This document shows, piece by piece, positions 51,037 to 59,887 of a DNA stretch of 64,000 nt (the stretch's first letter is position 1; each line of letters begins with the position of its first letter). Made by a program: the position numbers and the translations under genes. The stretch covers positions 3,302,679 to 3,366,678 of the forward strand of contig NZ_CP154879.1 of the NCBI RefSeq assembly GCF_039614765.1. Reading direction: 5' to 3'. This DNA comes from Castellaniella sp. MT123. GTDB lineage: Bacteria; Pseudomonadota; Gammaproteobacteria; Burkholderiales; Burkholderiaceae_B. The notes below the pieces were generated by a model. It saw nothing but the letters and a program-made list of their open reading frames with translations. It was not told the origin of the DNA and did no database searches.

Positions 51037-52295
51037 ATTCCGCCCCCGGTACGAAGAATGGAGAGCATGTCATTGGTAGCTTTGGGGCTCATCTTGGTTT
51101 GTGCTCTTCGGACTTTCTCGCGGTTGTGTTCGGGGCCGCTAAAAGTAGTGACAGCTGCCGTCGGGAGCGAACTTAGAGAATGTTCGCTAACGTCACCCTG
51201 CCGGATGGCTTGGAGAGCAAGTTCGCCGACTTCCGTTTTCAACAATCTCAGCATCGGCCCAGTGCGTCCCTTCTTGGTGCCTGTCTTGACCTCCACAACG
51301 CCTTTCAGTTCGAGCACTTTATAGTCTTGTGCAATGGCATTCACCGGCCCCACGCTTTCGCCTCGGACTAACGCGCTCAACAGGGCGTCGACCATCTGTA
51401 TCTGACCTCTGGCGTATGAGCTTTTCGTCATGCCGTAGGTGACGGAACTGACAAATGCCTTGGCAAGATCGAAAGCGTCGTCGACCATCGAGTTGCTGTA
51501 CTTCGAGAATGCCGATGGCAGTGTCAGGAATCCAACGTCTTCGGTTGAATTACTGACAACACTGATGTCAAACAGCCCAATGGCCGTAACTTTCTTAAAT
51601 AGAGGCTCGCCAAGAAGTTTGCTTGCGAAATCCGTGTCGACGCATGCCTGCTTCTTCAGAGTTTCGGTAAGTTCATTCAATTTTGATTGCTCGGCCGACG
51701 TGAGCGAGTCGAGCACCGCTTTGATTTTCCGGGTCGTTTCGCGACGGAACAGGTTGCCGTTGAATAAAAGGGCTTCGCCAGGACTAAGCTTTTCCGCATC
51801 CACAAATCCGATCTGTTCCGCGTCCGACATCAATTGGCCAATTTCCGCCTTACCGAGTTGGTATGAGTCGGCCAACTCTACGGCTACATGGTCGGCCAGT
51901 ACGGGTTCGAGTGAGGCTAGTTCCGCGAGCGCGATCGTGGCAACTTCCGTTGATCCGGGCGTAAGGGCATCAAAAATATCTGACGTGTGTTGCAACGTCT
52001 TTGCAGTCGTGACACCGAGGACTGAAATTCCACCGCCAGCGGTGTCGATCAATTGCTGCTGCTTTAAAACTTCGATGAGTTTTGGGAGTTCAAACGTCGT
52101 GTTGATATTGGCGGCTTTTGCCAGAACCGTGAGCCGATCGTTGTTGACCGTGACCTGATTATTGGACGAGATCGCGGAAAGCAAAATTCCCGCCTTCCCT
52201 GCAAGAAACGTCTTTTCATATCCAGTCTGATTAGTGACGCCCTGGAGCTTGTTGGTGTGGTGAATCAGCCATGATCCCTTGGTCTTCTTATCCAC
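51033..52295 (-). CDS. Unknown 420-aa protein of the ABC-3C operon
   Basis: Not recognised. The N-terminal 90 residues (GSWLIHHTNKLQGVTNQTGY, then INTTFELPKLIEVLKQQQLI) look like winged-helix strands. The centre is helical with charged patches, and a C-terminal KTEVGELALQAIRQG could be a second wing. It starts 15 nt after the DUF2326 ATPase stop and is coupled to the nuclease-like gene downstream. A DNA- or RNA-sensing adaptor would fit its position; this is inference. Confidence 0.6.
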   Translation of the reverse strand: MDKKTKGSWLIHHTNKLQGVTNQTGYEKTFLAGKAGILLSAISSNNQVTVNNDRLTVLAKAANINTTFELPKLIEVLKQQQLIDTAGGGISVLGVTTAKTLQHTSDIFDALTPGSTEVATIALAELASLEPVLADHVAVELADSYQLGKAEIGQLMSDAEQIGFVDAEKLSPGEALLFNGNLFRRETTRKIKAVLDSLTSAEQSKLNELTETLKKQACVDTDFASKLLGEPLFKKVTAIGLFDISVVSNSTEDVGFLTLPSAFSKYSNSMVDDAFDLAKAFVSSVTYGMTKSSYARGQIQMVDALLSALVRGESVGPVNAIAQDYKVLELKGVVEVKTGTKKGRTGPMLRLLKTEVGELALQAIRQGDVSEHSLSSLPTAAVTTFSGPEHNREKVRRAQTKMSPKATNDMLSILRTGGGI

Positions 52296-52310
52296 TGCTA
52301 TCCCCTATAT

Positions 52311-54032
52311 TTAGCCAAATCTTATTCCGAACAATCCGCCATCATCGGTGGCATCAGTCAGGCGCGTTGGAAGTACGTAGTCGTTGAGATCGAAGCCATC
52401 GATGGTTTCCTTGAAGGCGTCGTCTTCATTCATCGTCACGATGTACTGAAAACCAAGCTCCCGCGAAATCTCCGAGCCAAGGCGCAAGGCGCTGATCACC
52501 TGTCGGCCATCAACGCCGTCGAACAGGTGGCTGTCATGGATCAAGAAACCCGGCCCTATCTGCCGCTTGTGGCACAAGCGCATAAGCATCATGTCGAAGC
52601 AGAAAATCTGCATGTTCTTGATGCCTTTGCTGCGCTGGCCCTGCATCGGAAACTTGAACATCGGGCCATTAGATGTTTCGTCAATGGTCATGCTGCCGGC
52701 CGATTCATAGAGTCGCTGCGACGTTTCCTCGAAGGCGACGATGGCTTCGGCCAGTCGATCGTTCTGTTCGGCAAAATCGCGCCGTAGCCGGATCGTGAGC
52801 CGGTTGCGCTCGATCTCTAACTCGTTTTTTGTACCTTCGAGCTGCTCCGCGGCTTCGAAACGCTGCCGTAGAGACTCCACTTCCGATTCCAGGCGGCCTA
52901 GCTCTCCCTGCAGCTTGAGGAACTGGTCCAGTGCACCATGGCTCCTGAGGATGCCCATGATTTCCGCGCGTCGCTGGTCGAGTTGTGCTTTCTGGCTGTC
53001 ACGCAGCTCGATGCGTAGCTGTGCCGCTTCGAGTTCGCTGGACAGATAGTCCTTGCGATTACGCACAACCGATTGATGGAAGCTCTTCACGTCTTCATAA
53101 CGGCGCTTCACGAGACCGGGGAGTGCAACGCCTGCTTCCTGATAGATCGCTTGCAGGTCTTCCAGGTCAGGTGGAATTTCAGAGGCCAGCGCACCTTCGA
53201 GGTCACGGATAGCCGCGAAGTCTATGGTGTTGGCATTGGCCAGGTCATTGAGCTGGCGTGTCAGTTTGGCGCTTTCGACTTCCAGTTCCCGATACTCCGG
53301 CAACACCTGGAATGTCTCGATTTCCGAATAGAGTTTCTTGAGGCGAGCTTCCTGCAGGGTCAACTGTGTGCGCAGATCAGCGGCCTTGCCGATGATCGAC
53401 CCAAACGCCCCCGTACCTGCCGCCTTCTTCAGCTCTTCCAGGGTCTTTTCACGGTCACGAACAGCTTGCCAGTCGCGTGCGATCTGCCAATCCAGCCCAA
53501 GGAGAAACATCAGCGCCATTTGCATGTCACCCGTTCCCTGCATGGTGGCCTGCTTCTCCGGTGTGGTGAATGCGCCGCTCATCTGGCGACGCACAAAGTA
53601 GGCGAACAGTGACCGGAACGAAGGGGGCTTGCTGCCTGCGGCTTCGAGGCTGCTCAGGCCGAACATCTCCTCACCGAGGAATGTGACCCAATCGGTTGCC
53701 GACAGTTTACGTTTGGCCTCCGGTGGTGTTGTCACATAGATTTTGGCTTTGGCGCTGCCGCTCCGCTCGACGACGGTACGCGCATCCTTCAAATCGAAGT
53801 CCATGCCAAAGGTGTATTCGGCCAGCTCTGGCGTGCGGAAGATGGAATCAGGACCGGCTTCCGAGCCGGTCAGGAAATGCACTGTTTCAACGAAACTCGT
53901 TTTGCCTGCGCGATTGCGCGTTTGCTTACTGCTTGCGCCTTCAGTTTTTTGGGCAAGCAGCACATTCAGCCCCGGCTTTAGATCGCCGAGATTCTTGAAG
54001 GTGGGCAGCGTGCTGAAAAGGTGATGGATCAA
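52311..54032 (-). CDS. DUF2326 SMC-like ABC ATPase of the ABC-three-component system
   Basis: A 573-aa coiled-coil ATPase. Near the N-terminus the ATPase head has FKNLGDLKPGLNVLLAQKTE and a modified Walker A around RNRAGKTS (40-46). Coiled coil spans roughly 180-440. The C-terminal DUF2326-type head part carries FLIHDSHLFDGVDGRQVISA (Walker B/D-loop) and FQYIVTMNEDD. This family is the ATPase component of predicted ABC-3C conflict systems. It is coupled (ATGA) to the middle component upstream and followed after 15 nt by the 420-aa gene. Confidence 0.85.
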   Translation of the reverse strand: MIHHLFSTLPTFKNLGDLKPGLNVLLAQKTEGASSKQTRNRAGKTSFVETVHFLTGSEAGPDSIFRTPELAEYTFGMDFDLKDARTVVERSGSAKAKIYVTTPPEAKRKLSATDWVTFLGEEMFGLSSLEAAGSKPPSFRSLFAYFVRRQMSGAFTTPEKQATMQGTGDMQMALMFLLGLDWQIARDWQAVRDREKTLEELKKAAGTGAFGSIIGKAADLRTQLTLQEARLKKLYSEIETFQVLPEYRELEVESAKLTRQLNDLANANTIDFAAIRDLEGALASEIPPDLEDLQAIYQEAGVALPGLVKRRYEDVKSFHQSVVRNRKDYLSSELEAAQLRIELRDSQKAQLDQRRAEIMGILRSHGALDQFLKLQGELGRLESEVESLRQRFEAAEQLEGTKNELEIERNRLTIRLRRDFAEQNDRLAEAIVAFEETSQRLYESAGSMTIDETSNGPMFKFPMQGQRSKGIKNMQIFCFDMMLMRLCHKRQIGPGFLIHDSHLFDGVDGRQVISALRLGSEISRELGFQYIVTMNEDDAFKETIDGFDLNDYVLPTRLTDATDDGGLFGIRFG

Positions 54033-54280
54033 ACTTCCCTCCGTGCCACAAGGCCGTTTTCAAGTTCGATAGTTCCGAGGGAGTACAGCAGATCCAGCGA
54101 CAGCACGAACCAGTCATAAGTGATTCGCCGGGGGCGGATGGCACCCAAGCCCTGGTCCGGTCGGTTTAATTCCTCCCACAAGGCGGAAACCGTTTTGGGC
54201 CGAGCGAGAAAAGTCAGGACATGACCGCCCACGGTGAGCAGCGCGCGATCTTGCGGAAGATGCTTGGATGGCAGGATCAT
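54029..54280 (-). CDS. ABC-three-component middle component 6-like protein
   Basis: An 83-aa winged-helix-like adaptor. The pattern MILPSKHLPQDRALLTVGGH, then PKTVSALWEELNRP and ITYDWFVLSLDLLYSLGTIE, matches the MC6 middle component of ABC-3C systems, which links the ATPase to the effector-like protein. I chose the ATG at 54280, which overlaps the stop of the 311-aa gene (ACATGA); an upstream ATG at 54319 would start inside that gene. Its stop overlaps the ATPase start. Confidence 0.85.
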   Translation of the reverse strand: MILPSKHLPQDRALLTVGGHVLTFLARPKTVSALWEELNRPDQGLGAIRPRRITYDWFVLSLDLLYSLGTIELENGLVARREV

Positions 54281-55212
54281 GTTGACCTCACCGCTTGGGC
54301 ATCTTCGAATATTTCGCATTTGTCGAACAGGTAGGCCATGACCGCCAGCACCGCCGCCTTATGTGTCGGTGTCGTGTTTACGACTCCCCCCGCCCAGGTT
54401 TCAAGCTGCCCAAAGATTTCATCGGGATGAAGCGGGGGCATCGCATCCCTCAGAGACACGTATTTACTTTTGAATGCCGAGGCAATTTGTTCGCCGTAGA
54501 TGGGGTTCTTCCAGTTATCAAAGAACTGCATGACCAGCGGCGACTTCTGCATTCCGATTTTCAAGAAATCGGCGACTACCGCAGATAGAAGATTTGCCTC
54601 GATTTTCCCTCGCGAGACATCTTTGACTTCGCTCGTCGCTGGCGCAGGAGCAACGTTGATGTGCGTGAGTACGGCCATCAAATCGCTATAGCCCAGATTG
54701 ACGTTTGCTTCCATGGTCAGCGATGGGCCGAACCAGGATTCGAGATCCTGCAGGCTGAGTTGGCGAAACTTCGACAGCATTTCGTCCCACCCACAGTGGC
54801 CAATCTTGATCTTCGGGTTTTCTTGCGCGAGCTTGGCCAGCGCTTCGATGATGTGGGGACCTAAGCGCCCATCGGGTGCGTTATGGACAAAAGTCCACTC
54901 ATCAAAATATTTTTCCCAGTGCACTTTTGCGCCCTCGAAATCCTCATTGATCTTTTTGATGGCTTCGGCGGCACTCAACACATTGGGGGCATAGCTTTGA
55001 AACAGGGTCCGAGCCGAAGGCAGGTATCCGTCATTCTTGCGGTCGCCGACATTGCCCCAAGGGCGGCAGGCCATGAAATCGTTCGGGTGGGCCTTCGCCA
55101 TCAGTTTCTCGAACAGGCGCTGAAATCCGTCCCCCTTGGCTTCAAGGAAGATGATGCGGAAATCTTTTTCGTAGCCGAGCTGTTGTATGCGATCCATGCG
55201 GTTCAGGGCCAT
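54277..55212 (-). CDS. ABC-three-component effector-like protein
   Basis: A 311-aa protein with a nuclease-like N-terminus. GDGFQRLFEKLMAKAHPNDF and RPWGNVGDRKNDGYLPSART, followed by FQSYAP, is the conserved start seen in ABC-3C proteins, with candidate catalytic E34 and the G-D57-R-K59 motif. The C-terminal half (about 170-300) should be the ABC-3C C-terminal domain that contacts the middle component. It is the second gene of the operon, 28 nt after the antitoxin-like gene. DNA cleavage is inferred, not shown. Confidence 0.78.
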   Translation of the reverse strand: MALNRMDRIQQLGYEKDFRIIFLEAKGDGFQRLFEKLMAKAHPNDFMACRPWGNVGDRKNDGYLPSARTLFQSYAPNVLSAAEAIKKINEDFEGAKVHWEKYFDEWTFVHNAPDGRLGPHIIEALAKLAQENPKIKIGHCGWDEMLSKFRQLSLQDLESWFGPSLTMEANVNLGYSDLMAVLTHINVAPAPATSEVKDVSRGKIEANLLSAVVADFLKIGMQKSPLVMQFFDNWKNPIYGEQIASAFKSKYVSLRDAMPPLHPDEIFGQLETWAGGVVNTTPTHKAAVLAVMAYLFDKCEIFEDAQAVRST

Positions 55213-55240
55213 GACTGGTTAAGTGTCTTCAGGCACAACC

Positions 55241-55432
55241 TCATGGCGTCTTCCGATCCGAATGGGGAAGGACGCGATTGACGTCAAATGGCAGCGCTTT
55301 GTCCGCTGCGATGCGGGTTAGCAGCATCCGGATGGCATCCGAAACGGACAGCCCCATCTCGGCCAAGACGTTGGCTGCTTCTTCTTTGATATGCCCGTCA
55401 ATCCGGGCACGAACGACGTCGGTACTGGCCAT
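55241..55432 (-). CDS. RelB/DinJ-family antitoxin without its toxin
   Basis: A 63-aa ribbon-helix-helix protein (STDVVRARIDGHIKEEAANV, then LAEMGLSVSDAIRMLLTRIA and DKALPFDV). The layout and the conserved ALPF end are those of RelB/DinJ antitoxins, which normally precede a YafQ/RelE toxin of about 90 aa. Here the next gene, 28 nt away, is the ABC-3C effector-like gene. It could repress the operon. A lost toxin or co-option is implied. Confidence 0.85.
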   Translation of the reverse strand: MASTDVVRARIDGHIKEEAANVLAEMGLSVSDAIRMLLTRIAADKALPFDVNRVLPHSDRKTP

Positions 55433-55831
55433 TTCATATGCTCAAGGATGTTTGTAGCTACATTGTGGCCTATTTGGGCCTTTAAGTCACTGCTTTTTGT
55501 CACCAGCGACGTGGCATCCCGGCGTGCCGCCGTCGGGCTCGCGGGCGTTGCCCCATGCCTCGTGCCGAGTCATGGCCATCCGGCTTTGATCCCTGATGCC
55601 TCCGGCCGTCCCTGCGCTCCCGGCCTGCGCGCTGCGCTTGCCCAAGGGCAATGGAGTGTGGTGAGGTGGATTTGCTGTTCCCTTCAACGTACCACGCTGT
55701 TCTCGCTGTCAAGGTCTGCGCGCACGGTGCGCGCTTGCGTCCTGGCGGCCGTCTGCGAACCCTGACAACTGTGCTGCAGCGTGCTGGGGCCGGTCCCGGG
55801 CAATTCCGCCCGCTACAGACCGGAGCAGACC
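55433..55831. other. Divergent leader between dinJ-like gene and radC
   Basis: 399 bp without a convincing gene. It must hold the promoter of the leftward defence operon and that of radC. The segment 55624-55650 carries a leader motif (TGCGCGCTGCGCTTGCCC) that recurs at 56379-56400 and, more divergently, at 59979-60006. No further structure is assigned. Confidence 0.5.
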
Positions 55832-56338
55832 ATGTCGCAACTTTCTTTTTCCCTCGATTCTTCCCTTCTCGTTCGCGATATCACGGGCGACTACCGTCCC
55901 GCCAATGCTGACGAAGTGTTGCAAGCCGCACAGCGCTTGCTGGGTGCACAACTGCGCGGGCGTGAAGTGCTGTCTTCGCCGCAGACGGTGCGTGACTTCC
56001 TGCGCGTAAAGCTGGGTGGTTTGGAGCACGAGGTGTTCGCGGTGCTGATGCTCGATGCGCAGAACCGCCTGATCGAATACGTCGAGCTGTTCCGGGGCAC
56101 GGTGAGCCAGGCATCGGTGTATCCGCGCGAGGTGGTCAAGGAATCGCTGGGGTTCAACGCCGCAGCGGCGATCTTTTGCCATAACCATCCGTCGGGTGTC
56201 GCCGAACCATCGCGGGCGGACGAGATGTTGACGCAGACACTCAAAACCGCGCTGTCGCTGGTGGACGTGCGGGTGTTGGATCACCTGATCGTCGCAGGAA
56301 ACGATGTGATGAGTTTTGCCGAACGCGGGCTGCTGTAG
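55832..56338 (+). CDS. radC: RadC/JAB-domain protein of the Tn4371-type backbone
   Basis: A 168-aa RadC family protein. The JAMM metal motif is intact (IFCHNHPSGVAEPSRAD, H118 and H120, D130), with the upstream E in HEVFAVLMLD and the end SFAERGLL. The short ICE-type protein lacks the N-terminal helix-hairpin-helix domain of chromosomal RadC. Function is uncertain (possible protease or DNA repair accessory). ATG at 55832; a terminator follows immediately. Confidence 0.92.
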   Translation: MSQLSFSLDSSLLVRDITGDYRPANADEVLQAAQRLLGAQLRGREVLSSPQTVRDFLRVKLGGLEHEVFAVLMLDAQNRLIEYVELFRGTVSQASVYPREVVKESLGFNAAAAIFCHNHPSGVAEPSRADEMLTQTLKTALSLVDVRVLDHLIVAGNDVMSFAERGLL

Positions 56339-56342
56339 CCCG

Positions 56343-56363
56343 AGGGGGCATCGCCCCCTTTTT
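56343..56363 (+). terminator. Rho-independent terminator of radC
   Basis: GGGGGC (56344-56349), loop ATC, GCCCCC (56353-56358), then TTTTT. Confidence 0.9.
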
Positions 56364-56875
56364 GCTTCATCCGCAATACCGCTGCGCGCTACGCTTGCCC
56401 TCTAGGGGATCGGCTGGTCAGCCCATCCCCGCCGCACTTCGTTTGGCGCCCCTCGAATGCAGCCGAACAGGTTGTACCTGATCGGCCAACACTCCTCCAG
56501 CTAGGCGTGCCGCCGGCACGCAGGGACGCTCGCCGCGCGGCGTTGGTTTCAGCGCATCTCCTGGCCCATCGACCGCTGTTCGTCTTTCCCCAAGTTCATC
56601 GCTTTTTCCCGCGACCGTAGCCCGCGGTGCCTGGCCGTCAAGGCGCGCAGGGCCGAGTCCTCGCTGCGCTGCGGGCCGCACCAACCCTGCGCTTGCTTCC
56701 TTGACAGCCAGTCCCTCGCTGGCCCGGTTTTTCGCGGGCGATGAACTCAGGAAAGACGGCGGCAAACAGGGACCGGCCCAGGTCTCTGCGCCGAACCAAC
56801 CGAAGCCACAACGGGCTCCGAATCTTGGAATCCGGTCAGCTTTGAAACCACAGCAGCATTTTTTGGAGAAAGATC
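56364..56875. other. Leader before the DUF932 gene
   Basis: 512 bp with no convincing gene. Short frames on both strands lack known motifs. Contains the shared leader motif (56379-56400). The leader runs almost to an AGAAAGATC-like SD before the DUF932 ATG. A long conserved untranslated leader is plausible. Confidence 0.5.
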
Positions 56876-57703
56876 ATGCAACTAGCAACCCGTTTCGCAT
56901 CCCGCTCCCCCGTACTGCGCGCCGATTACCCGTTATCGGATGACCAGATTCGCACCGTGGCCCCGTCCATCTTCGCCGAGGAGAAGCACGCCAGCCGCTC
57001 CGACCGTTACGCCTATATCCCGACCGGTGCAGTGCTGTCCGAACTGCGCAAGGAAGGGTTCCAGCCCTTCATGGTGTGCCAGACCCGCGTGCGCGACGAA
57101 GGCAAGCGCGAGCACACCAAGCACATGGTGCGGCTGCGCCATGCCGACCAGATCAACGGCGCGGAAGCCAACGAAATTATCTTGCTGAATTCACACGATG
57201 GCACGAGCAGCTATCAAATGCTGGCGGGCATGTTCCGCTTTGTCTGCAAAAACGGCTTGGTGTGCGGCGATACCGTGGCCGATCTGCGCATCCCGCATAA
57301 AGGCGATGTGGTCGGCCAAGTGATCGAAGGCGCGTATGACGTGCTGGATGGTTTCGACCTTGTGCGCGAGCGGCGCGACGAGATGCGGGCCATCACGCTG
57401 GACCGGGGCGAAGCCGAAGTGTTTGCCCATGCCGCGCTGTCCCTCAAGTACGACGACCTGACGAAACCCGCGCCCATCACCGAATCGCAATTGCTGATGC
57501 CGCGCCGCCGCGACGACGACCGGCCCGACCTGTGGAGCGCCTTTAACCGCGTGCAGGAGAACTTGACACAAGGCGGGCTGACGGGGCGGAACGCCAACGG
57601 ACAGCGCCAACGCACCCGACCCATTCAGGGCATTGACCAGAACGTCAAGGTCAATCGCGCTCTGTGGCTGCTGGCCGAAGGCATGAAGCAGCTCAAGGCC
57701 TGA
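56876..57703 (+). CDS. DUF932 domain protein
   Basis: A 275-aa protein of the DUF932 family found on plasmids and ICEs. Visible segments are MQLATRFASRSPVLRADYPL, YIPTGAVLSELRKEGFQPFM and HMVRLRHADQINGAEANEII, with FRFVCKNGLVCGD and a C-terminal NVKVNRALWLLAEGMKQLKA. The role is unknown; the fold resembles anti-restriction or regulatory factors (YubP/YfjQ). Part of the conserved order between radC and parB. Confidence 0.9.
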   Translation: MQLATRFASRSPVLRADYPLSDDQIRTVAPSIFAEEKHASRSDRYAYIPTGAVLSELRKEGFQPFMVCQTRVRDEGKREHTKHMVRLRHADQINGAEANEIILLNSHDGTSSYQMLAGMFRFVCKNGLVCGDTVADLRIPHKGDVVGQVIEGAYDVLDGFDLVRERRDEMRAITLDRGEAEVFAHAALSLKYDDLTKPAPITESQLLMPRRRDDDRPDLWSAFNRVQENLTQGGLTGRNANGQRQRTRPIQGIDQNVKVNRALWLLAEGMKQLKA

Positions 57704-57789
57704 ACGAGGCCCCCGAGGGGGCGGCCCCCCTCGATCACTCGTCCATTTTTTCAAATCTTAACGTCCCGCATGGGACAGGAGTTATCACC

Positions 57790-59802
57790 ATGAATACCGT
57801 TACCACTCAAGAAGTCCAAGCCCTTGAAGCTGCTGCGCCTTCGCAAAACATGCTGCTGGTGCCGCTGTCGCAGCTTCGCCCGTCCAAGCGCAATGTGCGC
57901 AAGACCTTGGGCGCTTCCATCACCGAACTGGCCGCAAGCATCGAGCGCGTCGGCCTGCTGCAAAACCTGACCGTGATTCTTGCCAGCGATGGCGAGCATT
58001 ACGAAGTGGTGGCCGGTGGTCGTCGCCTTGCCGCCTTGAAGCTGCTGGCGAAGAAGCGGCGCATTGCCAAGGATTACGCAGTGCCTTGCCTGCTGGTGGC
58101 CGATGCGTCGGCGCGCACCGCCAGCCTGACCGAGAACGTGCAGCGCGAAGCCATGCACCCCGCCGACCAATTTGAGGCGTTCGCCGCCCTGATCGCGGAA
58201 GGCCGCCCCATTGAGGACATTGCGGCCGATTTCGGTGTCACGCCTTTGGTGGTGCAGCGCCGCTTGAAGCTGGCGAACGTTTCGCCGCGTTTGATGGCCG
58301 ACTACCGGGCCGATACGGTGAACCTTGACCAACTGATGGCATTGGCAATCACCGACGACCACACCGCACAGGAAGCCGCGTTCTACGATGCGCCGAACTG
58401 GCAGCGCACCCCGAGCGCCTTACGCGAACGGCTGACCGAGCGGGAAATCGACGCCCACCGTCATCCGCTGGTGCGCTTTGTCGGGCTGGACGCCTACGAG
58501 GCCGCAGGCGGTGGCATCCGGCGCGACCTGTTCGCCGAGGGTGACAACGGCGTGTATTTGACCGATGCCGCATTGATAGACCGGCTGGCACAGGACAAAC
58601 TGACCGGCATTGCCGACGACGTGCGCCGCGAGGGGTGGGCATGGGTGGAAGCCGTACCAGCCGCCACCTATGCTGACCTGCAAGCCTTCCAGCGCGCCCC
58701 GAAGGAACGGCGCAAACCCAACGCCCGCGAGGCCAAGCGCCTCGCCAAGCTGCAAGCCAAGGAACAGGAAATCGGGGAAGCCTTGAATGCCGCCCTTGAC
58801 GCCGAGGATGAAGAAAAGGCCGAAGCGCTCGACGACGAAGGCCGCCGCATAGGGGAGCAACTGGAGGCGCTGGAAGCTGAATTGCTGGCCTATGGCCCGA
58901 CTGTCCGCGCTGCTGCTGGCGTTGTCGTCACGCTCGACCGCCAAGGGGAGCCCGTCATTCATCGCGGCCTATTGCGTGACGCCGAGGCCAAGGCCTTGCG
59001 CACGCTGGCAAGGGTGCAAGGCGGCATAGCCCCGGAAGACACCGAGGACGAAGACAGCCCAGAGCCGAAGAAGGCCGGAATTTCCGAAAAGCTGGCGCGC
59101 CGTTTGAGCGCCCACCGCACGGCGGCACTGCAAATCGAACTCGCCCGCAATCCACAGGCATCGCTGGCCGCGCTGGTGCATGGCATGGTGCAGCAGGTCT
59201 TGCAGGAAGGCTATGCGGTGGAACTGCCGATCGGCGTCGGCGTCCGCCCGCAGAACGGGCTGGAAGGCTACGCCCCGGACTACCCACAGTCGCCCGCCGC
59301 TGTCGCCTTGCGCGAACTACAGCAGGCATGGGGTGAGCAACTACCGGAAGACGATGCGGAACTGTTCGCCGTGCTGCTGGCAATGCCACAGGATGAACTG
59401 GTGCGGCTGCTGGCGGTGTGCGTGGCTTCGACCGTGGATGTGGTTTCTTCGCGGGAACACGATGCGCCGGGCAAGGTGTTGGCGCAGGCGGTCGGGCTGG
59501 ACATGGCGGCATGGTGGAAGCCGACTGCTGAGGGGTACTTCTCGCACGTTTCCAAGGCGGTGATTCTGGAAGCTGTGCAGCAGTTCGCGCCGCAACACGT
59601 CAGCCGACTGGCGAAGCTCAAGAAGGCCGACATTGCCAGCGAGGCCGAGCGGCTGGCCGAGGGAACAGGCTGGATGCCTGCCATGTTCAAGAGCGAGGAC
59701 AGCACGGACGCGCAGCAGAACGCGATGGACGGCACGCTAGAGGAAGGCCCTCAGGATGCCGCCGCCGAGGTGGAGGAAGTGGCTGAAGCGCTGGCCGCGT
59801 GA
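57790..59802 (+). CDS. parB: Long ParB/RepB/Spo0J-family partition protein
   Basis: A 670-aa protein. The ParB N-terminal nuclease-like domain is at about 18-110 (LLVPLSQLRPSKRNVRKTLG, then VVAGGRRLAALKLLAKKRRI and AVPCLLVADASARTASLTEN), followed by HTH (DIAADFGVTPLVVQRRLKLA). The long C-terminal region (about 330-670) is helical with a charged linker and no named domain. AGGAG precedes the ATG at 57790. Such large ParB-like proteins are a backbone feature of Tn4371-like elements. A tetraloop terminator follows. Confidence 0.92.
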   Translation: MNTVTTQEVQALEAAAPSQNMLLVPLSQLRPSKRNVRKTLGASITELAASIERVGLLQNLTVILASDGEHYEVVAGGRRLAALKLLAKKRRIAKDYAVPCLLVADASARTASLTENVQREAMHPADQFEAFAALIAEGRPIEDIAADFGVTPLVVQRRLKLANVSPRLMADYRADTVNLDQLMALAITDDHTAQEAAFYDAPNWQRTPSALRERLTEREIDAHRHPLVRFVGLDAYEAAGGGIRRDLFAEGDNGVYLTDAALIDRLAQDKLTGIADDVRREGWAWVEAVPAATYADLQAFQRAPKERRKPNAREAKRLAKLQAKEQEIGEALNAALDAEDEEKAEALDDEGRRIGEQLEALEAELLAYGPTVRAAAGVVVTLDRQGEPVIHRGLLRDAEAKALRTLARVQGGIAPEDTEDEDSPEPKKAGISEKLARRLSAHRTAALQIELARNPQASLAALVHGMVQQVLQEGYAVELPIGVGVRPQNGLEGYAPDYPQSPAAVALRELQQAWGEQLPEDDAELFAVLLAMPQDELVRLLAVCVASTVDVVSSREHDAPGKVLAQAVGLDMAAWWKPTAEGYFSHVSKAVILEAVQQFAPQHVSRLAKLKKADIASEAERLAEGTGWMPAMFKSEDSTDAQQNAMDGTLEEGPQDAAAEVEEVAEALAA

Positions 59803-59820
59803 GGTAGTACTGACAAATGG

Positions 59821-59854
59821 CCCCGGCGCAGCAATGCGCCGGGGTATCGTTTTT
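59821..59854 (+). terminator. Rho-independent terminator of parB
   Basis: CCCCGGCGCA (59821-59830), tetraloop GCAA, TGCGCCGGGG (59835-59844), then TATCGTTTTT. A second hairpin with 13-bp arms follows at 59858-59887 without a T-run. Confidence 0.92.
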
Positions 59855-59887
59855 AAAATCGGGCGCGGCAGGTGTGCCGCGCCCGAT

